64,000 nucleotides of DNA from JACRCT01 sp036504155 (GTDB lineage Bacteria; Myxococcota; Myxococcia; Myxococcales; UBA5297), in contig DASXVQ010000038.1 of assembly GCA_036504155.1 (NCBI GenBank), forward strand, positions 36,020 to 100,019. Reading direction: 5' to 3'. The translations under genes and the position numbers were made by a program. A model generated the notes under the pieces. That model searched no databases and had not been told where the DNA came from. It saw nothing but the letters and a program-made list of their open reading frames with translations. Shown piece by piece: positions 16,437 to 24,467 of this stretch. How positions within the stretch are numbered: the stretch's first letter is position 1; the number at the start of each line of letters is the position of its first letter.

Positions 16437-16542
16437 GCGCTCCCCGCTTCACAGTCCAAGCCTTCGTAACGACTGGAGTCTCGGGGCGCACGGGAATGAT
16501 GCGCGGCGGCAGCGACGCTCGCCGCAGGGCCACGGGCAACGA

Positions 16543-17031
16543 CTACCGCCCGGTCGCCTTGAACAGCTCCCAGCTGGCGAGCAGGTCGACGATCCCCTCG
16601 GCCTCGGAGGCGAAGGCGCCCGCGCGCTTGGACTTGAGGTAGCGCTGGGCGAACTCGTTCAGGCTCTCGCCCAGGACGAGCTCGGTGATGGCTACCCGGG
16701 CGTCGCCCTTGAACTCCATGAAGCGCAGCGCGAAGCCGCCGGGCCCGTCCCGGCCCTCGTCCTCGTGGCGGACGATCTCGGCCACGGCGCACAGCGGCGC
16801 CGCGTCGTCGTCGAGCTGGAAGCAGACCTCCAGGCGCGTGCCTATCGGCAGGAAGTAGCTGCTCTCGAGGAAGGCCCCGCTCACCGACAGGTCCCGGGAG
16901 CGCAGCTTGGCCTGGAAGCGCGTGCCCGACTCGTCGGCGATCGAGAGCTCGAAGGGGACGGTCAGCTGCGCCCTCGGCAGGCGAAACTCGGCTTTGCGCC
17001 CTCTCGACTTCGCTTTGGGCTTGCGGTCCAT
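16543..17031 (-). CDS. PilZ-domain protein
   Basis: A 162-residue protein starting MDRKPKAKSRGRKAEFRLPR. The basic N-terminus leads into a PilZ barrel with 'RSRDLSVSGAFLES' (the D-x-S-x-x-G motif), 'LPIGTRLEVCFQL' and 'GGFALRFMEF'. This is the c-di-GMP receptor pattern, although the R-x-x-x-R motif is only loosely represented by the basic N-terminus. A C-terminal helical tail of about 45 residues (ending ELFKATGR) follows. It is the second PilZ-like gene of the window. It is transcribed divergently from asd, 149 bases apart. Confidence 0.8.
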   Translation of the reverse strand: MDRKPKAKSRGRKAEFRLPRAQLTVPFELSIADESGTRFQAKLRSRDLSVSGAFLESSYFLPIGTRLEVCFQLDDDAAPLCAVAEIVRHEDEGRDGPGGFALRFMEFKGDARVAITELVLGESLNEFAQRYLKSKRAGAFASEAEGIVDLLASWELFKATGR

Positions 17032-17180
17032 GGCTCCCTCACGCGGCGGGCCGGAGGATAGTCGCCGGCGGGTCGGAACGGAACCGCTGGGGCGGCCCCT
17101 GGATGGCAACCGTCGCCCTCTTGGCGCTGTGCGGGTCTCGCCTTGTATCCTTCGGGGCTCGACGAGCGAGGTACAAGGCG

Positions 17181-18257
17181 ATGACGAACAAGCTGAAGGT
17201 CGGCGTGCTGGGCGCCACGGGGATGGTCGGGCAGCGCTTCGTGTCGCTGCTCGAGGGCCATCCGACCCTGGAGGTGGTGCTGGTGGCGGCCAGCGCCGCG
17301 TCGGCGGGCAAGCGCTACGCGGAGGCCGTCGCCGGCCGCTGGGCGATGAAGGGCGCGGTCCCGGCGGCGGTGGCCGGGCTGGGCGTGCGCAACGCCTCGG
17401 AGATCGACGCCATCGCCGGCGAGGTCGACTTCGTCTTCTGCGCGGTGGACATGCCCAAGGCGGAGACGGCGAAGCTGGAGGAGGACTACGCGCGGCGCGA
17501 GTGCCCGGTGATCTCCAACAACTCGGCCCACCGCGGGACCCCGGACGTGCCGATGATGGTCCCGGAGGTCAACCCCGAGCACGCCCGGGTCATCGCCGCG
17601 CAGCGCCAGCGGCTGGGGACGCGGCGCGGCTTCGTGGCGGTCAAGCCCAACTGCTCGCTGCAGAGCTACGTGCCGGCGCTGCACCCGCTGATGAAGTTCG
17701 GGCCGAAGAAGGTCGCGGTGTGCACCTACCAGGCGATCAGCGGCGCGGGGAAGACGTTCGAGACCTGGCCGGAGATGAGCGACAACCTCATCCCCTTCAT
17801 CAAGGGCGAGGAGGAGAAGAGCGAGCAGGAGCCGCTCAAGATCTGGGGGCGGCTGGAGGACGGGAAGATCGTCCCCGCGAGGGAGCCCACTATCAGCGCG
17901 CAGTGCATCCGCGTGCCGGCCAGCGACGGCCACATGGCGGCGGCCTTCGTGCAGTTCGAGAGGAAGCCGGACCGCGTGGAGATCCTCGAGCTGTGGAAGA
18001 GCTGGGTCCCGGTGCCGCAGAAGCTGAAGCTGCCGTCGGCGCCGCAGCCGTTCCTGACCTACTTCGAGGACGAGTCCCGCCCGCAGACCAAGCTCGACCG
18101 CGACCTCGGCCGCGGCATGGGCGTCGCCATCGGCCGCCTGCGCCCGGACTCGCTCTTCGACTTCCGCTTCGTCAGCCTGTCGCACAACACGGTGCGCGGC
18201 GCCGCCGGCGGGGCCATCCTCACCGCCGAGCTGCTCGCCGCCGAGGGCTGGCTGTAG
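17181..18257 (+). CDS. asd: Aspartate-semialdehyde dehydrogenase, archaeal/fungal-type
   Basis: A 358-residue enzyme that reduces aspartyl phosphate to aspartate semialdehyde with NADPH, for lysine, threonine and methionine synthesis. The nucleotide loop GATGMVGQRF is at residues about 10-19, the catalytic cysteine lies in KPNCSLQ (Cys158) and the catalytic histidine in PASDGHMA (His251). The spacing and 'NNSAHR' motif fit the longer archaeal/yeast-like branch rather than the E. coli branch. The ATG at 17181 follows GAGGTACAAGG. It stands alone, with a foldback repeat after its stop. Confidence 0.93.
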   Translation: MTNKLKVGVLGATGMVGQRFVSLLEGHPTLEVVLVAASAASAGKRYAEAVAGRWAMKGAVPAAVAGLGVRNASEIDAIAGEVDFVFCAVDMPKAETAKLEEDYARRECPVISNNSAHRGTPDVPMMVPEVNPEHARVIAAQRQRLGTRRGFVAVKPNCSLQSYVPALHPLMKFGPKKVAVCTYQAISGAGKTFETWPEMSDNLIPFIKGEEEKSEQEPLKIWGRLEDGKIVPAREPTISAQCIRVPASDGHMAAAFVQFERKPDRVEILELWKSWVPVPQKLKLPSAPQPFLTYFEDESRPQTKLDRDLGRGMGVAIGRLRPDSLFDFRFVSLSHNTVRGAAGGAILTAELLAAEGWL

Positions 18258-18371
18258 CGAAGCGGCGCCGAGGGGGGCAACGGGCGCTCCGACCTTTCTT
18301 GCGGCGGAGCTTCGAGTCGACGGTCGGCAGCGAGGCGCCGGGAGAAGCGGACCAAGGTCGGGATCGGTTAG

Positions 18372-18606
18372 ACCGCCCCTCCCCCGCCTCCCCTTCGCCG
18401 CGGGATGCAGGGATCGAACTCGAGTGCGCTCGGGGCTCAGGTGAGGAGCCCGCCCGTTCTCGACTCGGACTCTTGCGCGACACGAAACGCCATCGTGTCG
18501 CGAAGAACGCGGCCGAAGGCAGCCAACGGGCCCCTCACCGGAGCCCCTGCCGACCCTGCTTCGGTCCGTTGATCCATCCGCGACGGGGAGGCGGGGGTGG
18601 GGCGGC
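18372..18606. repeat. Foldback repeat family, copy C (diverged)
   Basis: About 235 bases with inverted ends: CCGCCCCTCCCCCGCCTCCC at the left and its near complement GGGAGGCGGGGGTGGGGCGG at the right (about 26 bases, few mismatches). It shares the internal block CTTGCGCGACACG with copies A and B but is otherwise diverged. It occupies the 3' flank of asd and ends at the start region of the radical SAM gene, so it may contribute to that gene's promoter. The remaining bases of 18258-18371 show nothing clear. Confidence 0.7.
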
Positions 18607-18624
18607 GTGGGTAGACTCGTCGCC

Positions 18625-19713
18625 GTGAGCCCCTGCCGGCTGTGCGGTGAGACCCGACTCGTCGCCGAAGCCATCGGCGTGTGCGCCGCGTGCCTGCGCT
18701 CGGGATCGGCGAAGGCCCGCACCCTGGCGGCGCGCGCTCATGCGAGGACGCGCGCCAAGCTGGGCCTTCCCCGCGTGGTTCCGAAGTCCGACCGCGGCGG
18801 CGCGTGTGCGGTGTGCGCCAATGGCTGCCGACCGGCCGAGGGAAAGACCGGGCTGTGCGGCGCGAGAGAGACCGTGGGCGGCAAGGTCCGGCCCATCGTC
18901 GGGACCGCGAAGTCCGCGGCGGTCACCTTCTGGCACGACGCGCTGCCGACCAACTGCACCGCCTGCTTCGCCTGCGCAGGTTCGTCGAAGGCCGAGCGCG
19001 GACACCAGAACCTCGCGGTCGCCTACCACGGCTGCACCTTCGATTGCCTGTACTGCCAGAGCTGGCAGGCGCGGCATCCCCGGAGCGGAGAACTGCACAG
19101 CGCCGAGGAAGTGGCAGGCGCCGTCGACGCCGAGACGACCTGCCTCGTCTACTTCGGCGGCGATCCCACCCCGCAGCTCGCCCACGCCGTCGCCGCCGCG
19201 AGGATCGCCCGCAAGGAGGCCGCGGCGCGGAAGAGGCCGCTGCGCATCTGCTTCGAGACCAACGGGGCGATGAGCCGCTCGCTGCTGAAGACGATGGTCG
19301 ACCTGTCGCTCGAGAGCGGCGGCTGCATCAAGTTCGACCTCAAGGCCTGGGACCCGAACGTCCACCTGGCGCTCACCGGATCGAGCAACGAGCGGACCCT
19401 GGAGAACTTCGCGTACCTGGCCTCGCGGCGGCACGAGCGGCCCAAGCTGCCGCTGGCCGTCGCCGCGACGGCGCTGGTGCCCGGGTACGTGGACGTCGAG
19501 GAGATCCGGCCGATGGCGCGGCACCTGGCGACGCTCGGCGAGGACATGCCGTGGGCGCTGCTCGGGTTCTTCTCCTGCTTCGAGCTGCTGGATCTGCCCA
19601 ATTCGTCCAAGCAGCAGGCGCGGCGGTGCCTGCGCGCGGCGAAGGCGGCGGGGATGGGGCGGGCGCGCATCTCCAACGTGCAGGTCCTGCGAGATGCGCC
19701 GGAAGGGAAGTAA
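18625..19713 (+). CDS. Radical SAM protein (AmmeMemoRadiSam/PFL-activase-like)
   Basis: A 362-residue protein with a 4Fe-4S radical SAM motif CTFDCLYC (Cys137, Cys141, Cys144). The N-terminus adds Cys pairs CRLCGE, CAAC and CAVCANGC with 'GLCGARE', as in PflA-related activases of the AmmeMemoRadiSam group. 'CFETNGAMS' and 'IKFDLKAW' match the SAM-binding strands of this group. Substrate is unknown; no AMMECR1/Memo partners are nearby. GTG at 18625 is preferred; an in-frame GTG at 18607 would add six residues. A TAGACT at 18612-18617 could be a -10 box for a nearly leaderless mRNA. Confidence 0.8.
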   Translation: MSPCRLCGETRLVAEAIGVCAACLRSGSAKARTLAARAHARTRAKLGLPRVVPKSDRGGACAVCANGCRPAEGKTGLCGARETVGGKVRPIVGTAKSAAVTFWHDALPTNCTACFACAGSSKAERGHQNLAVAYHGCTFDCLYCQSWQARHPRSGELHSAEEVAGAVDAETTCLVYFGGDPTPQLAHAVAAARIARKEAAARKRPLRICFETNGAMSRSLLKTMVDLSLESGGCIKFDLKAWDPNVHLALTGSSNERTLENFAYLASRRHERPKLPLAVAATALVPGYVDVEEIRPMARHLATLGEDMPWALLGFFSCFELLDLPNSSKQQARRCLRAAKAAGMGRARISNVQVLRDAPEGK

Positions 19714-19738
19714 GCAGAAGCTTCGGGCGGGCGGCCGA

Positions 19739-20740
19739 TTACGACGCCGGCCGGTACCGCCAGGGCACCTCGCCGAGGTCCTTCCGGATCCGCCCCTTCT
19801 CCTCGAGCACCTCGAGGTTCCCGACGACCTCCGAGAGCATCAGGTACAGCTGCAGGCTCCCGGCTTCGCCGAAGATGTCGAAGACCAGCTCGTAGGCGGT
19901 CTTCGGCCGCTCGACCATCGCCGCCTCGAGCTTCTCCTGGCGCCGCTCGTAGAAGCGGAAGAGCCCGTCGAGCGTCGCCCGGTGCCCCTGGAACGGCTCG
20001 CCGTGCCCCGGCGCCACCCAGTCCAGGCTCATCGCGTACAGCCGCCGCGCCGAGTCGAGGTAGGCCACCAGCGCCCGGTGCTCGCCCTCCTCGCCGTTCT
20101 CCCCCAGCTCCAACAGCGGGTTGGGCGAGACGCGCGCCAGCAAGTGGTCGTCGCTGAAGAGCAGCCGGTGCTCGGGCGCGTGCAGGCAGACCAGGCCCGG
20201 CGTGTGCCCCGGGAAGTGCAGGATCTCGCCCTCGAACCGCTGGAACTCGAACTTCATCCCCGGCTCCAGGGGCTCCGCCTCGTCCAGCTTGAGCGCCATC
20301 GACTCGGTCTTGGCGTGCATCGCGCCGATGCGGCCCAGGGTGTCCGCGGGCACGCCCAGCTTCTGGAAGTACTCGCGCATGGGCGCGATGGCTCGCCCGG
20401 CCACCGCCTTGTTCCAGTCGCGCCGGTGCAGGTACGCCTTCGCCCCGCTCCTCTCGCGCACCAGCTTCGCCAACCCGTAGTGGTCGACGTGGCCGTGGCT
20501 GATGAGGATGCGGCTGACGTCCTCCAGCCGGTGCCCGGCCTCGGCGAAGCCCTGCTCCAGCGCCTGGACGCACTCCGGGGTGTTCAGGCCGCAGTCGTAG
20601 AGCGTGACCGAGCCGTCGCCGTTCTCGATGAGGTAGGCGTTGATGGGCCCGCCCGCCTGCGTGAACGGGATGGGCAGCGCCAGGCGGCGCACTCCGAGGG
20701 CGAAGAGGACCTCGTCGCCCTCGGAGAGTCCGACGATCAC
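19739..20740 (-). CDS. Metallo-beta-lactamase-fold hydrolase
   Basis: A 333-residue cytosolic MBL-fold protein with the metal motif HGHVDH, 'HFPGHTPG', the bridging 'FSDDHLL' and 'APGHGE' motifs, so both metal sites look intact. A C-terminal winged-helix-like region (about 265-333), typical of the LACTB2-like branch, follows. It starts with GTG one base after the etfA stop codon and is therefore translationally coupled to etfBA. This suggests a role linked to acyl-CoA or thioester metabolism, but no substrate is shown. Confidence 0.85.
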   Translation of the reverse strand: MIVGLSEGDEVLFALGVRRLALPIPFTQAGGPINAYLIENGDGSVTLYDCGLNTPECVQALEQGFAEAGHRLEDVSRILISHGHVDHYGLAKLVRERSGAKAYLHRRDWNKAVAGRAIAPMREYFQKLGVPADTLGRIGAMHAKTESMALKLDEAEPLEPGMKFEFQRFEGEILHFPGHTPGLVCLHAPEHRLLFSDDHLLARVSPNPLLELGENGEEGEHRALVAYLDSARRLYAMSLDWVAPGHGEPFQGHRATLDGLFRFYERRQEKLEAAMVERPKTAYELVFDIFGEAGSLQLYLMLSEVVGNLEVLEEKGRIRKDLGEVPWRYRPAS

Positions 20741-20741
20741 G

Positions 20742-21704
20742 TCACTTGCCCGCCTTGATGGCCGCCTGCAGCTCGGGCAGCGCCTTGTTCAGGTCGGCCA
20801 CCAGGCCGTAGTCGGCGACCTGGAAGATCGGCGCCTCGGCGTTGGTGTTGACCGCGACGATGACCTTGCTGCCCTTCATGCCGGCCAGGTGCTGGATGGC
20901 GCCGCTGATGCCGGCGGCGATGTACAGCTCGGGCGCGACGACCTTGCCGGTCTGCCCGACCTGCAGGTCGTTGGGGACCCAGCCGGCGTCCACGGCGGCG
21001 CGCGAGGCGCCCACCGCGGCGTGCAGCTCGTCGGCCAGCTCCTCGACGGGCTTGAAGTTGCCCTTGGTGCCGCGGCCGCCGGAGACGACCACGCGGGCCT
21101 CGGTCAGCTCCGGGCGCGCGCTCTGCATCGCCTTGAAGGCGACGAACTTGGTCTTGGCCGGCCCGGCGAGCTGCGGGGCCTCCTTCTTCACCTCGGCCGC
21201 GGCCGCCGCCTTGGGGGCCGCCGGGAACTCGGTGGTGCGGCAGGTGAAGACCTTCACCGGCGTCGCGATCTCGACCTCGGCGAGCACGTTGCCGGCCCAC
21301 ATCGGGCGGCGGACGTGGATCGCGGCGCCCGCGCCCTCGAAGCCGACCACGTCGGTGGCCATGCCGGCGCCCAGGCGGGCGGCGACGCGCGGGAGCACGT
21401 CCTTGCCCACCGCGGTGGCGGCGGCGCCGATCCAGGTGGCGTTGACGGACTTGGCCAGCGCGGCGATGGCCTGCGACCACGGCTCGGCCAGCGCGTCCTT
21501 CAGCTCCGGCGCGTCCAGCACGTGGAGCATCTTGCCGCCGTAGGCCTTCAGCTCCTCGACCGCCTTCTCCAGGCCCGCGCCGAGGATGGCGACGTGCAGC
21601 TCGCCCCCGGTCTTCTGCGCCAGCGCCTGGCCGGCGCCCAGCGCGTTGAGGGTGGCCTTCTTGAGGATGCCGCCCTGCTGCTCTGCAACGATGAGAACGT
21701 TCAT
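20742..21704 (-). CDS. etfA: Electron transfer flavoprotein alpha subunit
   Basis: A 320-residue FAD-binding subunit that passes electrons from acyl-CoA dehydrogenases to the quinone pool with EtfB. The C-terminal FAD domain is clear: 'VVSGGRGTKGNFK', 'GQTGKVVAPELYIAAGISG' (split), 'GISGAIQHLAGM', 'IVAVNTNAEAPIF' and 'ADYGLVADL'. Length and order match the family. It lies 35 bases after etfB in the same direction and abuts the downstream MBL gene. The ATG start MNVLIVAEQ is the conserved one. Confidence 0.95.
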   Translation of the reverse strand: MNVLIVAEQQGGILKKATLNALGAGQALAQKTGGELHVAILGAGLEKAVEELKAYGGKMLHVLDAPELKDALAEPWSQAIAALAKSVNATWIGAAATAVGKDVLPRVAARLGAGMATDVVGFEGAGAAIHVRRPMWAGNVLAEVEIATPVKVFTCRTTEFPAAPKAAAAAEVKKEAPQLAGPAKTKFVAFKAMQSARPELTEARVVVSGGRGTKGNFKPVEELADELHAAVGASRAAVDAGWVPNDLQVGQTGKVVAPELYIAAGISGAIQHLAGMKGSKVIVAVNTNAEAPIFQVADYGLVADLNKALPELQAAIKAGK

Positions 21705-21739
21705 GGTTTCTTTGCCTCGTCAGGGAGTGTGGGCGGCCT

Positions 21740-22531
21740 CTAGAGGACCTTCGCCTCGGTCTTGAGCTTCTGCACCAGGGTCGCGACGTCGGGGACCATG
21801 GCGCCGGCCTTGCGCGTCGGCGGCGGCGAGAGCTTGACCACCTTCACCTTGATCGCGGTGTCCACGGCCAGCGAGGCCGGGGTCATCTCGGCGATGGGCT
21901 TCTTCTTGGCCTTCATGATGCCGGGCAGCGAGGCGTAGCGCGGCTGGTTGAGGCGCAGGTCGGCGGTGACGATGGCCGGCAGGGCGACCTCCAGGGTCTC
22001 CACGCCGCCGTCGACCTCGCGCATCACCGTCGCGGTCGTCCCGTTGACGTTGATGGCGGCGGTCTTGGACTTCTCCGCCTCGGACTCCAGCGACTCCATC
22101 TTGCTGGCGAAGGTGATCTGCCCCCAGCCCAGCATCTCGGCCAGGATCTGGCCGCACTGGTTCTGGTCGTCGTCGATGGCCTGCTTGCCGATGATGACGA
22201 GGTCGGGCTTCTCCTTCTCGATGACCGCCTTGAGCAGGCGCGCGGCGAGGTCGGAGTCGGCCGGGCCCTCGTGCTTGACCCAGACGCCGCGGTCGGCGCC
22301 CATGGCCATGGCGTGGCGGATCTCGGCCTGGCACTTGTCGCCGCCGATGGAGACCGCGATCACCTCGCCCTTGTGCTTGGCGACGAGCCGCAGCGCTTCT
22401 TCCACGGCGATTTCGTCGAATGGGTTGATCTTGTAGCCGACGCCGTCGGTCACGATGCCCGAGCCATCGGGCTTCACCTTGATCTTCGACTCCGGGTCCT
22501 CGACCCGCTTGGCCGTCACGAGGATCTTCAC
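21740..22531 (-). CDS. etfB: Electron transfer flavoprotein beta subunit
   Basis: A 263-residue AMP-binding partner of EtfA, starting MKILVTAKRV from a GTG with AAGGAGG about seven bases upstream. Diagnostic segments are 'INPFDEIAVEEALRL', 'LVIIGKQAIDDDQNQCGQ' and 'LPAIVTADLRLNQPRYASLPGIMKAKKK' (read in parts), the last being the EtfB signature. It is the first gene of the etfB-etfA-MBL operon and has a good promoter upstream (22595-22623). Confidence 0.95.
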   Translation of the reverse strand: MKILVTAKRVEDPESKIKVKPDGSGIVTDGVGYKINPFDEIAVEEALRLVAKHKGEVIAVSIGGDKCQAEIRHAMAMGADRGVWVKHEGPADSDLAARLLKAVIEKEKPDLVIIGKQAIDDDQNQCGQILAEMLGWGQITFASKMESLESEAEKSKTAAINVNGTTATVMREVDGGVETLEVALPAIVTADLRLNQPRYASLPGIMKAKKKPIAEMTPASLAVDTAIKVKVVKLSPPPTRKAGAMVPDVATLVQKLKTEAKVL

Positions 22532-22594
22532 ATCGGCCTCCTTGGAGGTTCGGTGGTTGGGTGTCGGGCGCCGTCTCGACGCCCTGCGTCAATT

Positions 22595-22623
22595 TACTTA
22601 GTGCCCGGCTCCCGCCATTTCAA
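22595..22623 (-). promoter_or_regulatory. Sigma70-type promoter of the etf operon
   Basis: On the minus strand, TTGAAA (22618-22623), a 17-base spacer and TAAGTA (22595-22600). Transcription would start near 22588, giving a leader of about 57 bases before the etfB GTG. The rest of the 22532-22918 gap shows no repeat or hairpin I can support; its right edge holds the GAGGA ribosome-binding site of the next gene. Confidence 0.65.
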
Positions 22624-22918
22624 TCGCCAGTGCGGGCGGGACGATCGCTCGATTCGGACGCGGCTGACAAGGGGGAAGATGGGGAGCGCGCGGCGCGCTG
22701 TCGAGGTGGCCCGGGAGAGAGTGGGAAGCCCCGATTCGAGACGGCGAGCGCGCCGCCGTTCCTGGTCCCGCCGTCCTGGACGCGACGCGACGGCGCCGGC
22801 CCCGCGCGCGACTTCGCGGTGGGCCCCGTCCCCGCCGGCGGCGACCCTCGACGCTCGGCTGGCCTGGGTCTGCACGCTGCGTCTTGCTACGATCTCGCTG
22901 CTCGTTCGAGGAAACCCC

Positions 22919-24289
22919 TTGCGCACGCTCCTCCCGCTCTCCGTCCTCCTGGCGCTGGCCGCCTGCGAAACCACCGGAGCCCGGCTCCCGCCCGACGCCG
23001 CCTGCCTGCCTCGCTGCGAGGGCAGGCTCTGCGGCGACGACGGCTGCGGCGGGCGCTGCGGGGCCTGCCCCACCGGCACCGCCTGCGAGCCGCTCGCCGG
23101 GAGCTGCCGCGCCGCCGACTGCGCCGGCCGGCAGTGCGGTCCCAACGGCATCGGCGGCTCGTGCGGGGCCTGCGCCGCGCCGCAGCGCTGCGACTTGACC
23201 TCGGGGACCTGCCGCACGCCGGACTGCGCCGGCCGGTCCTGCGGCCCCGACGGCGCGGGCTCGACCTGCGGCGAGTGCCCCGCGGGGAAGCTGTGCGATC
23301 CGGCGGGCCGGTGCGTGGACTGCATCCGCTCCTGCAGCGGCTCCTGCGGCGACGACGGCTGCGGCGGGGTCTGCGGCAGCTGCGAGGACGGCCAGTTCTG
23401 CAACCAGGCCGGCGCCTGCGAGCCCGCCGAGGGACCGACGCTGGGGCGCACCCGCTACCCCATCGTGCTCGCCCACGGGATGATGGGCTTCCGCAAGCTC
23501 TTCGGCGCGATGGACTACTTCTACGGCGTCAAGAGCGCGCTCGAGGATGACGGGGCCCGGGTCTACGTGACCGAGGTCTCCTGCGCGGGCAGCTCGGTCC
23601 AGCGCGGCGAGCAGCTGCTGGCGCAGGTGCTGGTGATCCTGGGCGAGAGCGGCGCCCGGAAGGTGAACCTCGTCGGCCACAGCCAGGGCGGCATCGACTC
23701 GCGCTACGTCGCCGCGGTGCGCCCGGACCTCGTGGCCTCGGTCACCACCGTGGGCACCCCGCACCAGGGCGCGGACCTGGCGACGTTCGTGGACACCAAC
23801 TTCTCCGAGGACGGCTTGCCGCTCACCGCCGCGGCCCTGGCGACCGAGAACCTGGGCTCGGTGATCGAGCTCTTGGCGGGGACCTCCAAGCCGCAGGACG
23901 CGCGGGCGAGCCTGTACACGCTCTCGGCGCGCGGAGCGCAGGAGTTCAACGCCCAGTTCCCGGCCGGCCTGCCGGCGACCGCCTGCGGCGAGGGCGCCCA
24001 CCACGCCGGCGGCATCGCCTTCTACTCGTGGACCGGGACCGCGGTGCTCACCAACGTCCTGGACAACTCGGACGCGTGGTTCCTGGGGACCTCGACGCTC
24101 TACTCCGAGGAGAACGACGGGCTGGTGGGCCGCTGCAGCGCCCACTTCGGCCGGGTGCTCGCGGACGACTACTTCATGAACCACCTCGACGAGACCAACC
24201 TGCTGCTCGGGCTGACCTCCTGGCTGGAGGTCTCGCCGGTCGAGGTGTACCGCGAGCATGCGCAGCGGCTGCGCGCCGAGGGCTACTGA
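22919..24289 (+). CDS. Lipoprotein triacylglycerol lipase with N-terminal Cys-knot region
   Basis: A 456-residue lipoprotein with a TTG start (GAGGA seven bases upstream) and lipobox LAAC. Residues about 25-175 are a disulfide-rich array with repeated 'CG.DGCGG.CG.C' units. The rest is a Pseudomonas/Burkholderia class I lipase: 'YPIVLAHGMMGF', 'VYVTEVSCAGSS', 'RGEQLL', 'KVNLVGHSQGGIDSRYVAA' with nucleophile Ser255, and 'ASVTTVGTPHQGAD'. The catalytic His is likely in 'MNHLDETN'. It hydrolyses long-chain esters at the cell surface. No dedicated foldase gene follows. The Cys region presumably anchors it or binds a surface. Confidence 0.88.
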   Translation: MRTLLPLSVLLALAACETTGARLPPDAACLPRCEGRLCGDDGCGGRCGACPTGTACEPLAGSCRAADCAGRQCGPNGIGGSCGACAAPQRCDLTSGTCRTPDCAGRSCGPDGAGSTCGECPAGKLCDPAGRCVDCIRSCSGSCGDDGCGGVCGSCEDGQFCNQAGACEPAEGPTLGRTRYPIVLAHGMMGFRKLFGAMDYFYGVKSALEDDGARVYVTEVSCAGSSVQRGEQLLAQVLVILGESGARKVNLVGHSQGGIDSRYVAAVRPDLVASVTTVGTPHQGADLATFVDTNFSEDGLPLTAAALATENLGSVIELLAGTSKPQDARASLYTLSARGAQEFNAQFPAGLPATACGEGAHHAGGIAFYSWTGTAVLTNVLDNSDAWFLGTSTLYSEENDGLVGRCSAHFGRVLADDYFMNHLDETNLLLGLTSWLEVSPVEVYREHAQRLRAEGY

Positions 24290-24467
24290 CGGACCGAGAG
24301 CCCGCCCCGCTCGCGGGCGTGCATGCCTGCGAGCCCCGGCTCCCAGCAGAAGACGCCGACGGCACGTCTGCTCCAGTGGGCGGCGGCGCCGGTGTATCGT
24401 CCCCAGCCGCGGCAGGTCGCCCCCGAAACCCGTCCCCCGGCGCCGCACCGGGGCCCGAAGGACCTCG

